Assembly (NCBI GenBank): GCA_013178415.1
Contig: JABLXA010000019.1
Coordinates: forward strand, 1 to 46,027
Length of the DNA: 46,027 nt
From: Bacillota bacterium
GTDB lineage: Bacteria; Bacillota; SHA-98; Ch115
Direction: 5' to 3'
Shown here: piece by piece, positions 31,896 through 40,783 of the stretch
Layout of the letters: each line of letters opens with the position of its first letter
How positions within the stretch are numbered: position 1 is the first letter of the stretch
The notes under the pieces: model-generated
What the model was told of the DNA's origin: nothing
Database searches by the model: none
Seen by the model: only the letters and a program-made list of their open reading frames with translations
Made by a program: the position numbers and the translations under genes

Positions 31896-33986
31896 CTATT
31901 GTCCCGCCTGCCCGCAATTGGCCCCACATTGCCCACGCGCTATTGTTACCTTCCATATCTCCACCGGAATGCTCAGACCCCGCAATGTCATCTGCCCAAG
32001 CCCCTCGCAGAAGAGGATTTCCCACGGAATATGGGGCGTCTTATCCTTTTGCTCATACTCCGATTCGGACGACCCACTCTGGGCCGTAGTCCCATCCGCT
32101 TGCCCCCTGACCATATGGAAACTAGCGCCATCCATGAGGATTTCTTGAGGCCCTGCAAGCTCCTCTAGCCGACTTGCTATATTGACCGTATTTCCAATGG
32201 CCGTATAATCCATGCGCCTGCCGGTCCCTATATTCCCGACCACGGCATCGCCAGATGATATGCCAATCCCGACCCGCAGGCCATACTCCATCTTCCCTAC
32301 TTCATCCAGGATCTCAATAGCAGCTTTGATTGCCCGGGATGCATGGTCTTTTAGCGGCGCCGGCGCGCCAAAAATAGCCATTATGCCATCACCCATGAAT
32401 TTATCCAAAGCCCCACCCTCCCGGATCACCGCCTCCCCCATCACTTTGAGGTATTGATTCAGAACGTTCACTGCCATCTCAGGGTCTTTGACTGATGCAA
32501 ATGTCGTAAAACCCCTTATGTCTGCAAAAAGGATAGTCACCTTGCGACGCGATCCTCCGAGGGCGTATCCACCCGGGGCGGATAGGATCTCCCGGACGAC
32601 CTCCGGAGCCAGATACCGTTCAAAAGTCTTCCTCACTTCATAGCGTTTCTTTTTCTCGACGACCAGCGCCTGAACCAGAGTAGCAATGTATGAGACCGCT
32701 ATGGCTGTCACGACAGGCACTATATCTAGCCACAGGCCGTATCGCCAGAGAAGTGCGAATCCAGCGCCTATCGCGAATACCATCGATATGAGGGCCGGGA
32801 ACAGAGCATGAAGAAAAACAGGAAATCTACCGGCTCCCCAATCGCCTCCTACGTCTGCCCCGGGAATCCCGGGAACTCCAAAAGCCCCGGCTGCGCCCGC
32901 TGCTAGGCTCCCCGCCGCCATCATGCCCACTGTGACCAGAGGGCTCACTCTTTTGATGAAAGCGCCGGATAAAATGGTATCAAGCGCCATAGCGTTTATT
33001 CGCAGCCCCGATGTCACCCCTCCCGGGACAGAGAGAGGCGTTGGATAGAAATCTCTGAGTCCCCTGGCTTCCATGCCGATGATGACAGCTTTCCCCTTGA
33101 ATGTCTTACTGGGGATCTTTCCTGCCAGCACTTGATGATAGGGAACCACGAGCATGCCATGGCTGGATGGAGCCAGCCCACGGAGATAATTTATGAACAT
33201 GCTGCTAGTCGCGTCCAGCGGGATCCCGAGCGGCTTTCCGCCGTCCCCGACCAATTCAAGATACCGGCCCGGAGCCAGGTTCATAGATTTCTCCGAGATT
33301 CCCAGATAAACTCTGGCGAGCTCCACGGGCAGGGAGAGATATAACCTCCCCTCCCCTTTTACCGCGACGGGCACCCTTCGCACCATACCGTCATCATCAG
33401 TAAGAGCGACTATATGGCCGACCCCGGCGGCCGCTCTGCGCAACGGCTCCAAAGGCAGGATTTCACCGATCCCCTGGAAGAGCCTTGACCCCGGAGTCAT
33501 AAATTTGCCAGCGAAAGCCCCCGCAAGTACCACATTGCCTGACGCGATGCTTGCATCAGCCAACCTTTTGTCCCCTATTATATCTTTCGTGTCTGGTTCG
33601 GAAAACATTATATCAAAACCTATTGCCTTTGCACCCGCTCGCGACAGGATTTCCGTCAATCTCGCATGAATCGAACGGGGCCACGGCCATTGGCCGATCT
33701 GTTGTAGAGAAGCATCATCAATTACCACTAGAACTACGGGAGAATCTCCATTCAAGCTGCGTTGAGAGGAAAATATGCGTGCCCCAGCTCTCATTCTGAC
33801 ATCATAGGTCATGAGTTCCAAGGGTTCAAAGGTGCCTTTCAGAAAGAGCAAAATCAGCAGCAATAAAATCGAGAGACCCAGTTTGAGATGAGAAATCCAT
33901 CCCGGCGAACCCGCATCGCCACCTGACACAAGTAAAGCTCGAATTGCTCCGGCCACGGGAGCGACTATGCGGCCCGGCCTTTTCAA
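31896..33986 (-). CDS. CHASE2-domain class III adenylate cyclase
   Basis: 696 residues: membrane helix (about 33-50), extracellular CHASE2 sensor (about 55-345, with VVLVVIDDASLQQIGQWPWPR and AIGFDIMFSEPD), three more helices (about 347-440), then a cytoplasmic class III catalytic domain (482-660). Key residues are present: metal aspartates D489 (FADIRGFT) and D533, K529 (LDKFMGDG), D593 (RMDYTAIG), N599 and R606 (NTVNIASRLE). The Lys/Asp pair indicates ATP rather than GTP. CHASE2 is thought to sense an extracellular signal. The start is TTG 33986 with GGGAGGGGAG just upstream. It probably makes cAMP for the CRP-type regulator two genes downstream. Confidence 0.95.
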   Translation of the reverse strand: MKRPGRIVAPVAGAIRALLVSGGDAGSPGWISHLKLGLSILLLLILLFLKGTFEPLELMTYDVRMRAGARIFSSQRSLNGDSPVVLVVIDDASLQQIGQWPWPRSIHARLTEILSRAGAKAIGFDIMFSEPDTKDIIGDKRLADASIASGNVVLAGAFAGKFMTPGSRLFQGIGEILPLEPLRRAAAGVGHIVALTDDDGMVRRVPVAVKGEGRLYLSLPVELARVYLGISEKSMNLAPGRYLELVGDGGKPLGIPLDATSSMFINYLRGLAPSSHGMLVVPYHQVLAGKIPSKTFKGKAVIIGMEARGLRDFYPTPLSVPGGVTSGLRINAMALDTILSGAFIKRVSPLVTVGMMAAGSLAAGAAGAFGVPGIPGADVGGDWGAGRFPVFLHALFPALISMVFAIGAGFALLWRYGLWLDIVPVVTAIAVSYIATLVQALVVEKKKRYEVRKTFERYLAPEVVREILSAPGGYALGGSRRKVTILFADIRGFTTFASVKDPEMAVNVLNQYLKVMGEAVIREGGALDKFMGDGIMAIFGAPAPLKDHASRAIKAAIEILDEVGKMEYGLRVGIGISSGDAVVGNIGTGRRMDYTAIGNTVNIASRLEELAGPQEILMDGASFHMVRGQADGTTAQSGSSESEYEQKDKTPHIPWEILFCEGLGQMTLRGLSIPVEIWKVTIARGQCGANCGQAGQ

Positions 33987-33999
33987 AAGGACTCCCCTC

Positions 34000-34018
34000 C
34001 CGGGTTATTATACCATGT
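34000..34018 (-). promoter_or_regulatory. Promoter of the cyclase operon
   Basis: On the minus strand a perfect extended -10 (TGGTATAAT, hexamer at 34007-34012) would start transcription near 34000, only about 14 bases before the TTG of the cyclase. A weak TTCCCA sits 17 bases upstream as the -35, as is usual for extended -10 promoters. Confidence 0.6.
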
Positions 34019-34343
34019 TTCCTGTTCTATGGGAAAGACGGAAATTTATTCATGAAATACTATCGAGATTATTGACATTTCCCACATCAGGCTAGCTGGG
34101 TAAAATAACCATGCTTATTTGCATTCTCTGGCAGGGAAAAGCTAGATAGGGACGAATATATTCTTAATAGACTCTCATACTGCTAGTGATGACGAAAACC
34201 GCAGCGCGCATTCTTTGGGTCAGTCCCTATGCCGGCCCAACTGACGCCATCAAAGAGGGAGATCTTTTCATGTCAATGAGATTAAAGGACCCGGTCAGCG
34301 GATTCAGCCATCTATTTGGTAGCCTGAGCCATTTCTACTTTAT
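34019..34343. other. Gene-free stretch between cyclase and dehydrogenase genes
   Basis: No gene is supported. It lies downstream of the exopolysaccharide operon and upstream of the cyclase promoter, all on the minus strand. GTCAGT...ACTGAC (about 34219-34245) is a loose inverted repeat that might end the upstream transcript. I see no clear U-tract. Confidence 0.35.
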
Positions 34344-35729
34344 CTACCTTCTAGCGTGAAATGAAAGGGAGTGCCCATATGAGATACTCTGATAGTCGAC
34401 AGGGTCCGGGGCGCCAAGCTTTATGATTTTCGGGCTGTTTATGCCCTTGAAGGCATTCCTGGTATCAAGTATCAACATCGAGTGCTCTTCAATCCATCTA
34501 TAGTCGTAAACCGAATGATCAGTGCAGAGAACAACACAATCTGCAGCTTTCAGCTGCTCCTCAGTCAATTCAATGGATTCCACCACCTCACCGTTGAAGA
34601 GGATATTCCTGCAGTATGGGTCATGATAGGCTACCAGGGCTCCCTCCCCCCTGAGTAAACGGTATATCTCCAGGGCGGGGGACTCTCGTATATCATCGAT
34701 GTCTCGTTTGTATGCCAATCCCAGGAGAAGTATGCTCGCTCCTTTTATATCCTTTCCCTCTCTTTTGAGCGCCTGGCAGACCCTATATATGACATGCCCC
34801 GGCATGCTTCTGTTGATATCGCTCGCCAACTCAATAAATCTCTCATAGAAACCTAGACGTTCGGCCTTCCAGGATAGGTAGATTGGATCCAGCGGTATAC
34901 AGTGGCCGCCCACCCCAGGCCCGGGGTAAAATGGCATGAAGCCAAAAGGCTTCGATGACGCGGCGTCTATGGTTTCCCATATATCCACTCCTATGCGTTC
35001 GCAAAGCAAGGCCATTTCGTTTATAAGGGCTATATTGACACTGCGGAAGGTGTTTTCAATGAGCTTGACCATCTCGGCCGTTGTTGCGGAACTGACAGGT
35101 ATAACCCGAGAAATAAATGTTCCGTATAATAGCGACCCTAGCCTCGTACACTCAGGCGTAACTCCACCTACCACTTTCGGTATATCGCTCATTTTAAACT
35201 TAGGATTTCCTGGATCTACTCTTTCAGGAGAAAAACAAATGAAGACATCCGTCCCGGCGCGATAGCCCATAGCCTCGAAGGAATCCTGTAGAAGTTCTTC
35301 GGTGGTCCCTGGATAGGTTGTGCTTTCAAGGACGATAAGCATTCCCCTATGGGCATGCATTTTCAAAGCATTCACCGCTGACACCAAATATGTTAGATCG
35401 GGAACCTTCTCTTTTCCAACGGGAGTCGGTACGCATATGCTGACGGTATCCGCCCTGCTTAGACGATCAAAATCTTGGATGGGTTCCAGCATGCCCGATG
35501 ATACTGCTTGCTGAACGTCGGTTTCTGGCACGTCAATTATGTAAGACTTACCCTCAGTGAGCAGCCTGATCTTCTCCGGATTCACATCTATGCCCGTCAC
35601 ATGAAATCCAGCTTTACACATTGCTATAGCAAGTGGCAACCCCACATATCCTAGTCCGATCACTGCTGCACTGGCACGCCTTGAGAGGATTTTGGCTTCC
35701 AACTCTCTGGCTACAGAATCACCAGACAT
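34344..35729 (-). CDS. Nucleotide-sugar dehydrogenase (UDP-HexNAc type)
   Basis: 461-residue NAD-dependent dehydrogenase that oxidises C6 of a UDP-sugar twice to the uronic acid. Rossmann motif GLGYVGLPLA (25-34), E135 in LESTTYPGTTEEL, a VKLIENTFRSVNIALINE stretch with K222 and N226, and the catalytic C277 in GPGVGGHCIPLDP are present. The family with this pattern (WbpA/WbpO, UDP-GlcNAc or UDP-ManNAc) differs from UDP-glucose dehydrogenase; which hexose it uses cannot be decided. It overlaps the glycosyltransferase gene by 11 bases, so translation is coupled. It supplies the activated uronic acid for the polymer. Confidence 0.93.
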   Translation of the reverse strand: MSGDSVARELEAKILSRRASAAVIGLGYVGLPLAIAMCKAGFHVTGIDVNPEKIRLLTEGKSYIIDVPETDVQQAVSSGMLEPIQDFDRLSRADTVSICVPTPVGKEKVPDLTYLVSAVNALKMHAHRGMLIVLESTTYPGTTEELLQDSFEAMGYRAGTDVFICFSPERVDPGNPKFKMSDIPKVVGGVTPECTRLGSLLYGTFISRVIPVSSATTAEMVKLIENTFRSVNIALINEMALLCERIGVDIWETIDAASSKPFGFMPFYPGPGVGGHCIPLDPIYLSWKAERLGFYERFIELASDINRSMPGHVIYRVCQALKREGKDIKGASILLLGLAYKRDIDDIRESPALEIYRLLRGEGALVAYHDPYCRNILFNGEVVESIELTEEQLKAADCVVLCTDHSVYDYRWIEEHSMLILDTRNAFKGINSPKIIKLGAPDPVDYQSISYGHSLSFHARR

Positions 35730-37047
35730 GAAACCACCGCCCTTCTATTGGCCCAACCCCATCACTTTGGAACCCAGACCCCGCCTTAACTTGCCGCACC
35801 TGTCGCGTCCCCCAGCTAGTATCAGTCGAATTCAGGATGGCCTGGTAGATCTGCCATGAAAATACAAATGCATTTAGGAAAACAAACACAAAGGCATACA
35901 GCCAAAGCCCATCTCGCCGATGAATCCGGTAATACAGCCCGTAAAGAGCCCCAAGAATCATAAGGCCGGCAAGATAACCCCATCGGGTGGCGGGGCTCAT
36001 GACGAGCGAACGAATGAGCACAATAGGTGAACAAAGCGTAAAGAAAACCGACAAATAGTAGGGTATAGATGCCCCGGGATTCCTCCGCCACATATGGGTA
36101 ACAGCGATTAGGGTCTCGCGAAACCATGATTTTTTCCACCTGAGTTGCTGCCGGAAATACCCTCTCCAAGTTTCAGGAACTATAGTCCGGACTATCGCAT
36201 CTGACATATACAAGAGAGAATATCCCTCTCTGAGCAAGAGATTCGTCAGGCTACGATCATCACCAAAGGTACACCTCTTGCCGAGGAAAGTCTGGTTTTT
36301 CCATCTCTCCAGGACCTTCAGCACCGCGCTCCGACGATATGCTGAGTAACATCCGGAGCAGCACGTAACACTTTTGAAGACACTTTCAGACGCCTTGATA
36401 ATGCGGAATGAGACAAAATATCTGACTGCCTGCATTTTGGTAAGCAGGTTGCGTTCCTTGTTTAAGACATCAGCATGCCCTACAACAGCGCCAACCTTGG
36501 GATCTGCAAAAGCTCTAACCAGAGGAACAAGGGACCCCGGCTCTATAACGCTATCAGAGTCAATGAACACCACTATTTCGGATTCCGAGCGGCATATGCC
36601 CTCGACCATTGCGGAACGCTTGCCGCGATTGACATCCCAGTTTATAGCCTCCACCTGGGGAAACATGTCCGCGGCACGGGCAATCTCCTGCCAGGTCCCG
36701 TCTGTCGAACCGTCATTTACCACGATGATCCGAAGCTGGCCAGGCGGGTAACCTACCGTGCAGCATGCCTGGATTGTCTTGAAGATGGCCTTCTCTTCAT
36801 TCATCGCAGGGATTACAATTGTTACGGACGGGTAGAAGTCCCTTGTAGTGCCTTCTGCAACCAATCGCTCAGGAGCGTAAAGTAGCAGGCAAAATAGACG
36901 AAACATCAGATAGGACGTGGCCATCAGGCCATATATACCGAAGACAGGATCATTGTGTATGAATCTGAGATGGTGAATCTTGAGTCTTATCAGTATCGCT
37001 ATGACCGCCAGCCAGAGGACAAAAACGGCTATGTCGTTTGTGGGCAT
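35719..37047 (-). CDS. Hyaluronan-synthase-like glycosyltransferase, GT2
   Basis: 442-residue membrane processive GT2. N-terminal membrane helices span 7-59. The catalytic domain has VTIVIPAMNEE (75-85), D112 of NDGSTDG, D163-x-D165 (DSDS), an SGCYSAYRR segment (231-239), G262-D-D (FGDDRSL) and the QxxRW product-binding motif at Q300-R303-W304. C-terminal membrane helices and a final SWGTRQ, the WGTR tail seen in hyaluronan and chitin synthases, follow. Such enzymes polymerise and export a beta-linked polysaccharide. Adjacent to a uronic-acid-forming dehydrogenase, a hyaluronan-like glycan is plausible, but polymer identity is inference. It follows the sensor kinase by about 70 bases. Confidence 0.9.
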   Translation of the reverse strand: MPTNDIAVFVLWLAVIAILIRLKIHHLRFIHNDPVFGIYGLMATSYLMFRLFCLLLYAPERLVAEGTTRDFYPSVTIVIPAMNEEKAIFKTIQACCTVGYPPGQLRIIVVNDGSTDGTWQEIARAADMFPQVEAINWDVNRGKRSAMVEGICRSESEIVVFIDSDSVIEPGSLVPLVRAFADPKVGAVVGHADVLNKERNLLTKMQAVRYFVSFRIIKASESVFKSVTCCSGCYSAYRRSAVLKVLERWKNQTFLGKRCTFGDDRSLTNLLLREGYSLLYMSDAIVRTIVPETWRGYFRQQLRWKKSWFRETLIAVTHMWRRNPGASIPYYLSVFFTLCSPIVLIRSLVMSPATRWGYLAGLMILGALYGLYYRIHRRDGLWLYAFVFVFLNAFVFSWQIYQAILNSTDTSWGTRQVRQVKAGSGFQSDGVGPIEGRWFHVW

Positions 37048-37120
37048 AAGTAAAATGCGAAGGCGTTCCCCCGGATGATCTGGTGCTCCTCAGCGTCTAC
37101 ACATTCTATAATTTCCTGCT

Positions 37121-38644
37121 CTACTCGCCCTCCTGTAGAACGATTGCTCGGGGCAGAATCACTTCAAATGTACTACCCTCACCAAGTCTGCTTCTTGCGG
37201 CGATGGAGCCTCCATGCAGCTCCGCTATGGTTTTCGCTATGGCTAGTCCCAGGCCTATGCCGCTTGTCATATCCATCCCATTTATGGAAGCCGCCCGAGA
37301 CCTTGAGCTGTCGACCCTGTAAAATCGATCGAAGATTCTCGGCAATTCCTCCTCAGGAATTCCAGGCCCCGTGTCAGAGATCATGACGTGGATGGAGTCA
37401 TCTTCCACCTTCATTTCTATTTTGATCCTCCCGCCGTGCGGGGTGTATTTTACCGCATTGTCAACGATATTCCTGAACATCCGCATGAGTTGAACTCTAT
37501 CCCCATTTACTATATATGTCTGCAACCTTGCAGTAGCTGGCGCACATTCTATGTCTATCTCCTTTAATGACGCTAGTCTTACTCCATAGTCAAAGACATC
37601 CCCCAGCAAAGTACTCAAATCGACCGGCGCAACATTCAGTTTCATCTGGCGGAAATCTGCCCGCGCAAAAAACAGAAGGTCATCGATAATATGGGAAAGC
37701 CTGCTCGCCTCATCTCTTACATTCAAAAGAGCTGCACGACATTTTTCCATGGTAGGATTTGGATCCCTTAATGCTATATCTGCAGCGCTTCTTATGACAG
37801 TGAGAGGCGTGCGGAGCTCATGTGAGACATCGGCTGTAAACTGCCGTTCCTTCTGAAACTGATCATCCAAACGGCCCAACATCTCATTGAAAGTGCGGGC
37901 CAACCGTCCCACTTCATCATCTACGTTCTGTAAATCTAGTCTCAAGCTCAGATCTTTGGCAGTGATCTTTCGCGCGGTTCGAGTTATGGCGTCAATTGGC
38001 GCAAGGGCCCGCCACGCCATCAGGTATCCGGTTATCCCCGCAAGAACGAGAGCCCCCAGGATGAGAGATCCAAGTATGAGCCGCAGGCGTGTCAAGGTGG
38101 ATTCCAATGTAAAGAGTGATCGACCTACAACCACAACGCCAACCTGTTCACCCCTCATTTCAAGGGGAACGCACAGGAAGCGAATGGCCTCCTTTTCGCT
38201 TGCTCTCAGGGTGCCGATCACCGAATCTCCATGCAGAGCCGGACCAATGACATCAGGTCCTGCAGGCAGAACTTTGCTTGAATCTCCTGAGGTGGCTCTG
38301 ATATGCCCGGCCATATCCAATATGATAAATGGGATGTTCGTCGAGGTTGAAGACAAATGTGTTCTGCCTGATATTCTGGGGTGGTCTGCACTGCCGTTGG
38401 CGATTGTAAGCCCGTCTGGACCAACGTCGATTGTGGCTTCAATTTGCTCAGTCCTTGTCTGTAAGGCTGCGTCAAGATCACTGTAAAGACTCCTTTCCAT
38501 GGATACATATACAAGGACACTGAATCCGATAAGCATGGCGGCAAGCAGAAAAACATACCAAGCAGTGAGTCGCGTGCGAACGTTCGTCAAGCAGATCTTG
38601 ATTTTCGAGAACGCTTCAGAGGATGTTCTTACTATATGGTTCAT
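37121..38644 (-). CDS. Sensor histidine kinase
   Basis: 507 residues: TM1 about 27-49, an extracytoplasmic sensor about 50-185, TM2 about 186-210, HAMP 211-262, then HisKA with the phospho-accepting H275 in DVSHELRTPL. The ATPase domain has NIVDNAVKYTP, DTGPGIPEEE, DRFYRVD and GIGLGLAIAKTIAELHG. It phosphorylates the response regulator encoded directly before it: the RR stop TAA is immediately followed by this gene's ATG. The signal is unknown. The next genes in the operon make polysaccharide, so that is the likely regulated output. Confidence 0.96.
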   Translation of the reverse strand: MNHIVRTSSEAFSKIKICLTNVRTRLTAWYVFLLAAMLIGFSVLVYVSMERSLYSDLDAALQTRTEQIEATIDVGPDGLTIANGSADHPRISGRTHLSSTSTNIPFIILDMAGHIRATSGDSSKVLPAGPDVIGPALHGDSVIGTLRASEKEAIRFLCVPLEMRGEQVGVVVVGRSLFTLESTLTRLRLILGSLILGALVLAGITGYLMAWRALAPIDAITRTARKITAKDLSLRLDLQNVDDEVGRLARTFNEMLGRLDDQFQKERQFTADVSHELRTPLTVIRSAADIALRDPNPTMEKCRAALLNVRDEASRLSHIIDDLLFFARADFRQMKLNVAPVDLSTLLGDVFDYGVRLASLKEIDIECAPATARLQTYIVNGDRVQLMRMFRNIVDNAVKYTPHGGRIKIEMKVEDDSIHVMISDTGPGIPEEELPRIFDRFYRVDSSRSRAASINGMDMTSGIGLGLAIAKTIAELHGGSIAARSRLGEGSTFEVILPRAIVLQEGE

Positions 38645-39328
38645 TTAGCTATTTGACCCACCCGAGACAAGACGATAGCCTTCACCACGGACCGTCTCCA
38701 ATAATCTAACATTGAAGCCTTCGTCGATCTTCCTTCTGAGGTAGCGGATGTAGACATCTACCAGATTAGAATTCGAGACGAAGCCATATCCCCATACATG
38801 TTCTTCGATAGCTCCACGAGTCACTATCTGATTTGGATGGCGCATCAGGTATTCGAGGATACGGTATTCAGTGCCAGAGAGCTGCACTCGCCTGTCGCCC
38901 CGTATAGCCTCATGCGTCGCAGTATCCAGACTAAGCTCCCCCACCGTCAAGTTTTCCGATTTCAATTCCCTGGCCCTGCGCAAGAGCGCCCGCAAACGCG
39001 CGACAAGTTCATCAAAGGAGAATGGCTTAGTGAGGTAGTCATCAGCTCCCGCATTTAGGCCTGCTACCTTGTCATTCACCTCATCTTTGGCCGTGAGGAT
39101 CAAAATCGGGGTTTCGTTGCCTTCCTCCCTGAGTCTGCGGCATACAGTAAGCCCATCCATCCCAGGAAGCATTAGATCGAGGATAATAACGTCATAGTCT
39201 GTGCATGAGGCCTGTTCATACGCCATATTTCCATCATGCGCCACATCAGCAGTGAAACCCTCATTCTCGAGTCCCTTCTTTATAAGGGATGCGAGTTTGA
39301 CTTCATCTTCGACCACCAGGGCAAGCAT
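38645..39328 (-). CDS. Response regulator, OmpR/PhoB family
   Basis: 227 residues: a receiver domain with acidic residues VEDE (6-9), phospho-acceptor D51 (LDLMLPG), T79 and K101 (LTKPF), then an OmpR-type winged helix (YRILEYLMRHPNQIVTR, VDVYIRYLRRKID, VRGEGYRL). It should activate or repress transcription on phosphorylation by the adjacent kinase. ATG 39328 has AAAGG 4 bases upstream. It is first of the RR-HK-GT2-dehydrogenase operon. Confidence 0.97.
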   Translation of the reverse strand: MLALVVEDEVKLASLIKKGLENEGFTADVAHDGNMAYEQASCTDYDVIILDLMLPGMDGLTVCRRLREEGNETPILILTAKDEVNDKVAGLNAGADDYLTKPFSFDELVARLRALLRRARELKSENLTVGELSLDTATHEAIRGDRRVQLSGTEYRILEYLMRHPNQIVTRGAIEEHVWGYGFVSNSNLVDVYIRYLRRKIDEGFNVRLLETVRGEGYRLVSGGSNS

Positions 39329-39357
39329 AGCATCAACCTTTCATCCAGATTATCCTG

Positions 39358-39558
39358 TCAGAACAACCCAGCGCTTGAACAGGCTAGGAGGTATCCCGCT
39401 TTTCGGACCATGTCTTCTATGCTTTTATCATAATCTCCATATGGATAGCTGAAAATATTGACATCTTCATTAAGCAAGTTCTTGAGGAGGATCCTGGAGC
39501 AATATATCTCATGCCATGCTCTATCTTTACTGACGAGGGTAAGGCGAGGGTGAGTCAA
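39358..39558 (-). pseudogene. Polysaccharide deacetylase, C-terminal fragment
   Basis: The reading starts LTHPRLTLVS and continues EDVNIFSYPYGDYDKSIEDM and RKAGYLLACSSAGLF before a stop. These are motifs of the NodB-type carbohydrate esterase 4 fold: THP(x)L, where HxxxH zinc ligands lie, and YPYG with the ensuing helix. The upstream part with the catalytic aspartate is absent and the first metal histidine position reads as arginine, so this is a remnant. It lies just before the response regulator gene, on the same strand. Confidence 0.7.
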
Positions 39559-39961
39559 AGTTCTGATTACTTCCTTCTCCCCTCATGTAACATATTCCTG
39601 AACAGTCAAGCCTGTGTCCCAAACTATGGATAGCCAACTCCAACTAGTGGATCCAGAATCGTCAGACCTCTCTTTCGATCACTCAAGACGCGGATAAGCG
39701 AAATTTGAGCGATCTCAAGAGCGATGTGAAATGCCCCGGGATGCGGTTTCTCATATCCGATTGCAGCGGAGGAAAGGCACTTTGTGACTAGCACGAATCC
39801 GGCGCGAGACCTTCATTGCTGCATGCCCCTTACACGAGCTATGAATCCCCGCATATAGGGTTTGACAGAGGGTAACCCCCTGCCCTGGGCCTCCCATTGC
39901 GCCCTTTCAATGGTAGGTCAGACTTGTGCAAACAGGCCACTGGGTTGCCGCTATCACCGGT
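39559..39961. other. Gene-free stretch
   Basis: About 400 bases with no open frame of recognisable content on either strand. It may hold the lost part of the deacetylase gene in decayed form, but I cannot see similarity. Confidence 0.35.
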
Positions 39962-40291
39962 CTACCATTTCTTAAACACAAAGAAGACCGCCCCAATGAT
40001 CATGAGGAAACCCACTATATAGTTCCATTTGAGCTGCTCCCTGAGATATACCACGGAAAAGACGCTAAAAACCACCAGAGTTATGACCTCCTGAATGGTT
40101 TTCAACTGGGCTGCCGAGAACTGGGAATATCCTATGCGGTTAGCAGGGACCTGGAAGCAATATTCCACAAAGGCGATAAGCCAGCTAGCTATAATCGCCT
40201 TCCATAAGGGGGATTCCCTATATTTCAAGTGTCCATACCACGCAAAGGTCATGAAGATATTGGAGATAGATAAGAGGATAACCGTCTTCAT
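39962..40291 (-). CDS. DUF486 (DMT-like) small membrane protein
   Basis: 109 residues with four membrane helices, the size and pattern of DUF486: SNIFMTFAWYGHLKYRESPLW, IAFVEYCFQVPANRIGY, SAAQLKTIQEVITLVVFSVF and a final WNYIVGFLMIIGAVFFVF. It is related to the drug/metabolite transporter fold, with no proven substrate. GAAGGCGAG lies upstream of ATG 40291. Confidence 0.9.
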   Translation of the reverse strand: MKTVILLSISNIFMTFAWYGHLKYRESPLWKAIIASWLIAFVEYCFQVPANRIGYSQFSAAQLKTIQEVITLVVFSVFSVVYLREQLKWNYIVGFLMIIGAVFFVFKKW

Positions 40292-40444
40292 CCCGTTTTC
40301 TCGCCTTCTTCTTTCGGGGTATCGAATTCGGATATCATATTACCATGTAGTTTCGGTTACCTTCGTTCTGACGGATTTACCTAACGCCTTCACCCGTTCA
40401 GCCGTGTTCCGGATACTGATATAAGCAACGGGATCTCTATTTCG

Positions 40445-40780
40445 CTATGGATTTCCAAAATCCTTGTATCCTGTGATCTGCAGGTATGTGGTAAATTTAG
40501 CCGGAGGGGCGATCTCGCGGCTCAGTCGCCCCAAGGTATTACAGGTATGGCATTGGAACATGTTCAGCCCCTCAATATAGAGTTCAAGCGGGTTGAGATG
40601 CGGTTCATCAGCCCGTGAGACTTCAGATGGGAAAGTCAGATGCATCATGACCCAAAGCAGCACGGGAATGAAGAAGGTGGTTGATTTGACGCCGAAGGAA
40701 TATACCTGACAATGGGCAGGAGATAGGAACACATGGGCGGTGGCGGGGCGAACCCTCGGATGCAGGTGCCCCGCCATCAT
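40445..40780 (-). pseudogene. Unidentified open frame, possible relic
   Basis: An open frame of 111 codons starts 4 bases after the permease stop. Residues 30-111 look protein-like (TTFFIPVLLWVMMHLTFPSE, then a GLNMFQCHTCNTLGR segment and YLQITGYKDFGNP). CHTCN resembles a haem CxxCH site but lacks the histidine. The first 25 residues are spanned by a strong hairpin (40742-40775) and are unlikely to be coding. I do not recognise a family; it may be the C-terminus of a lost gene. Confidence 0.3.
40742..40775 (-). other. 8-bp stem inverted repeat after permease gene
   Basis: GGCGGGGC/GCCCCGCC (40742-40749 with 40768-40775) with an 18-base loop lies 10 bases downstream of the last permease codon. 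No T-run follows on the minus strand, so it is a stabilising or weakly terminating hairpin, not a clear intrinsic terminator. Confidence 0.5.
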
Positions 40781-40783
40781 CGT

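Noticed and set aside
40600-40660. Haem-binding motif CHTCN
   Set aside because: The histidine of CxxCH is absent and the frame has no other cytochrome feature.
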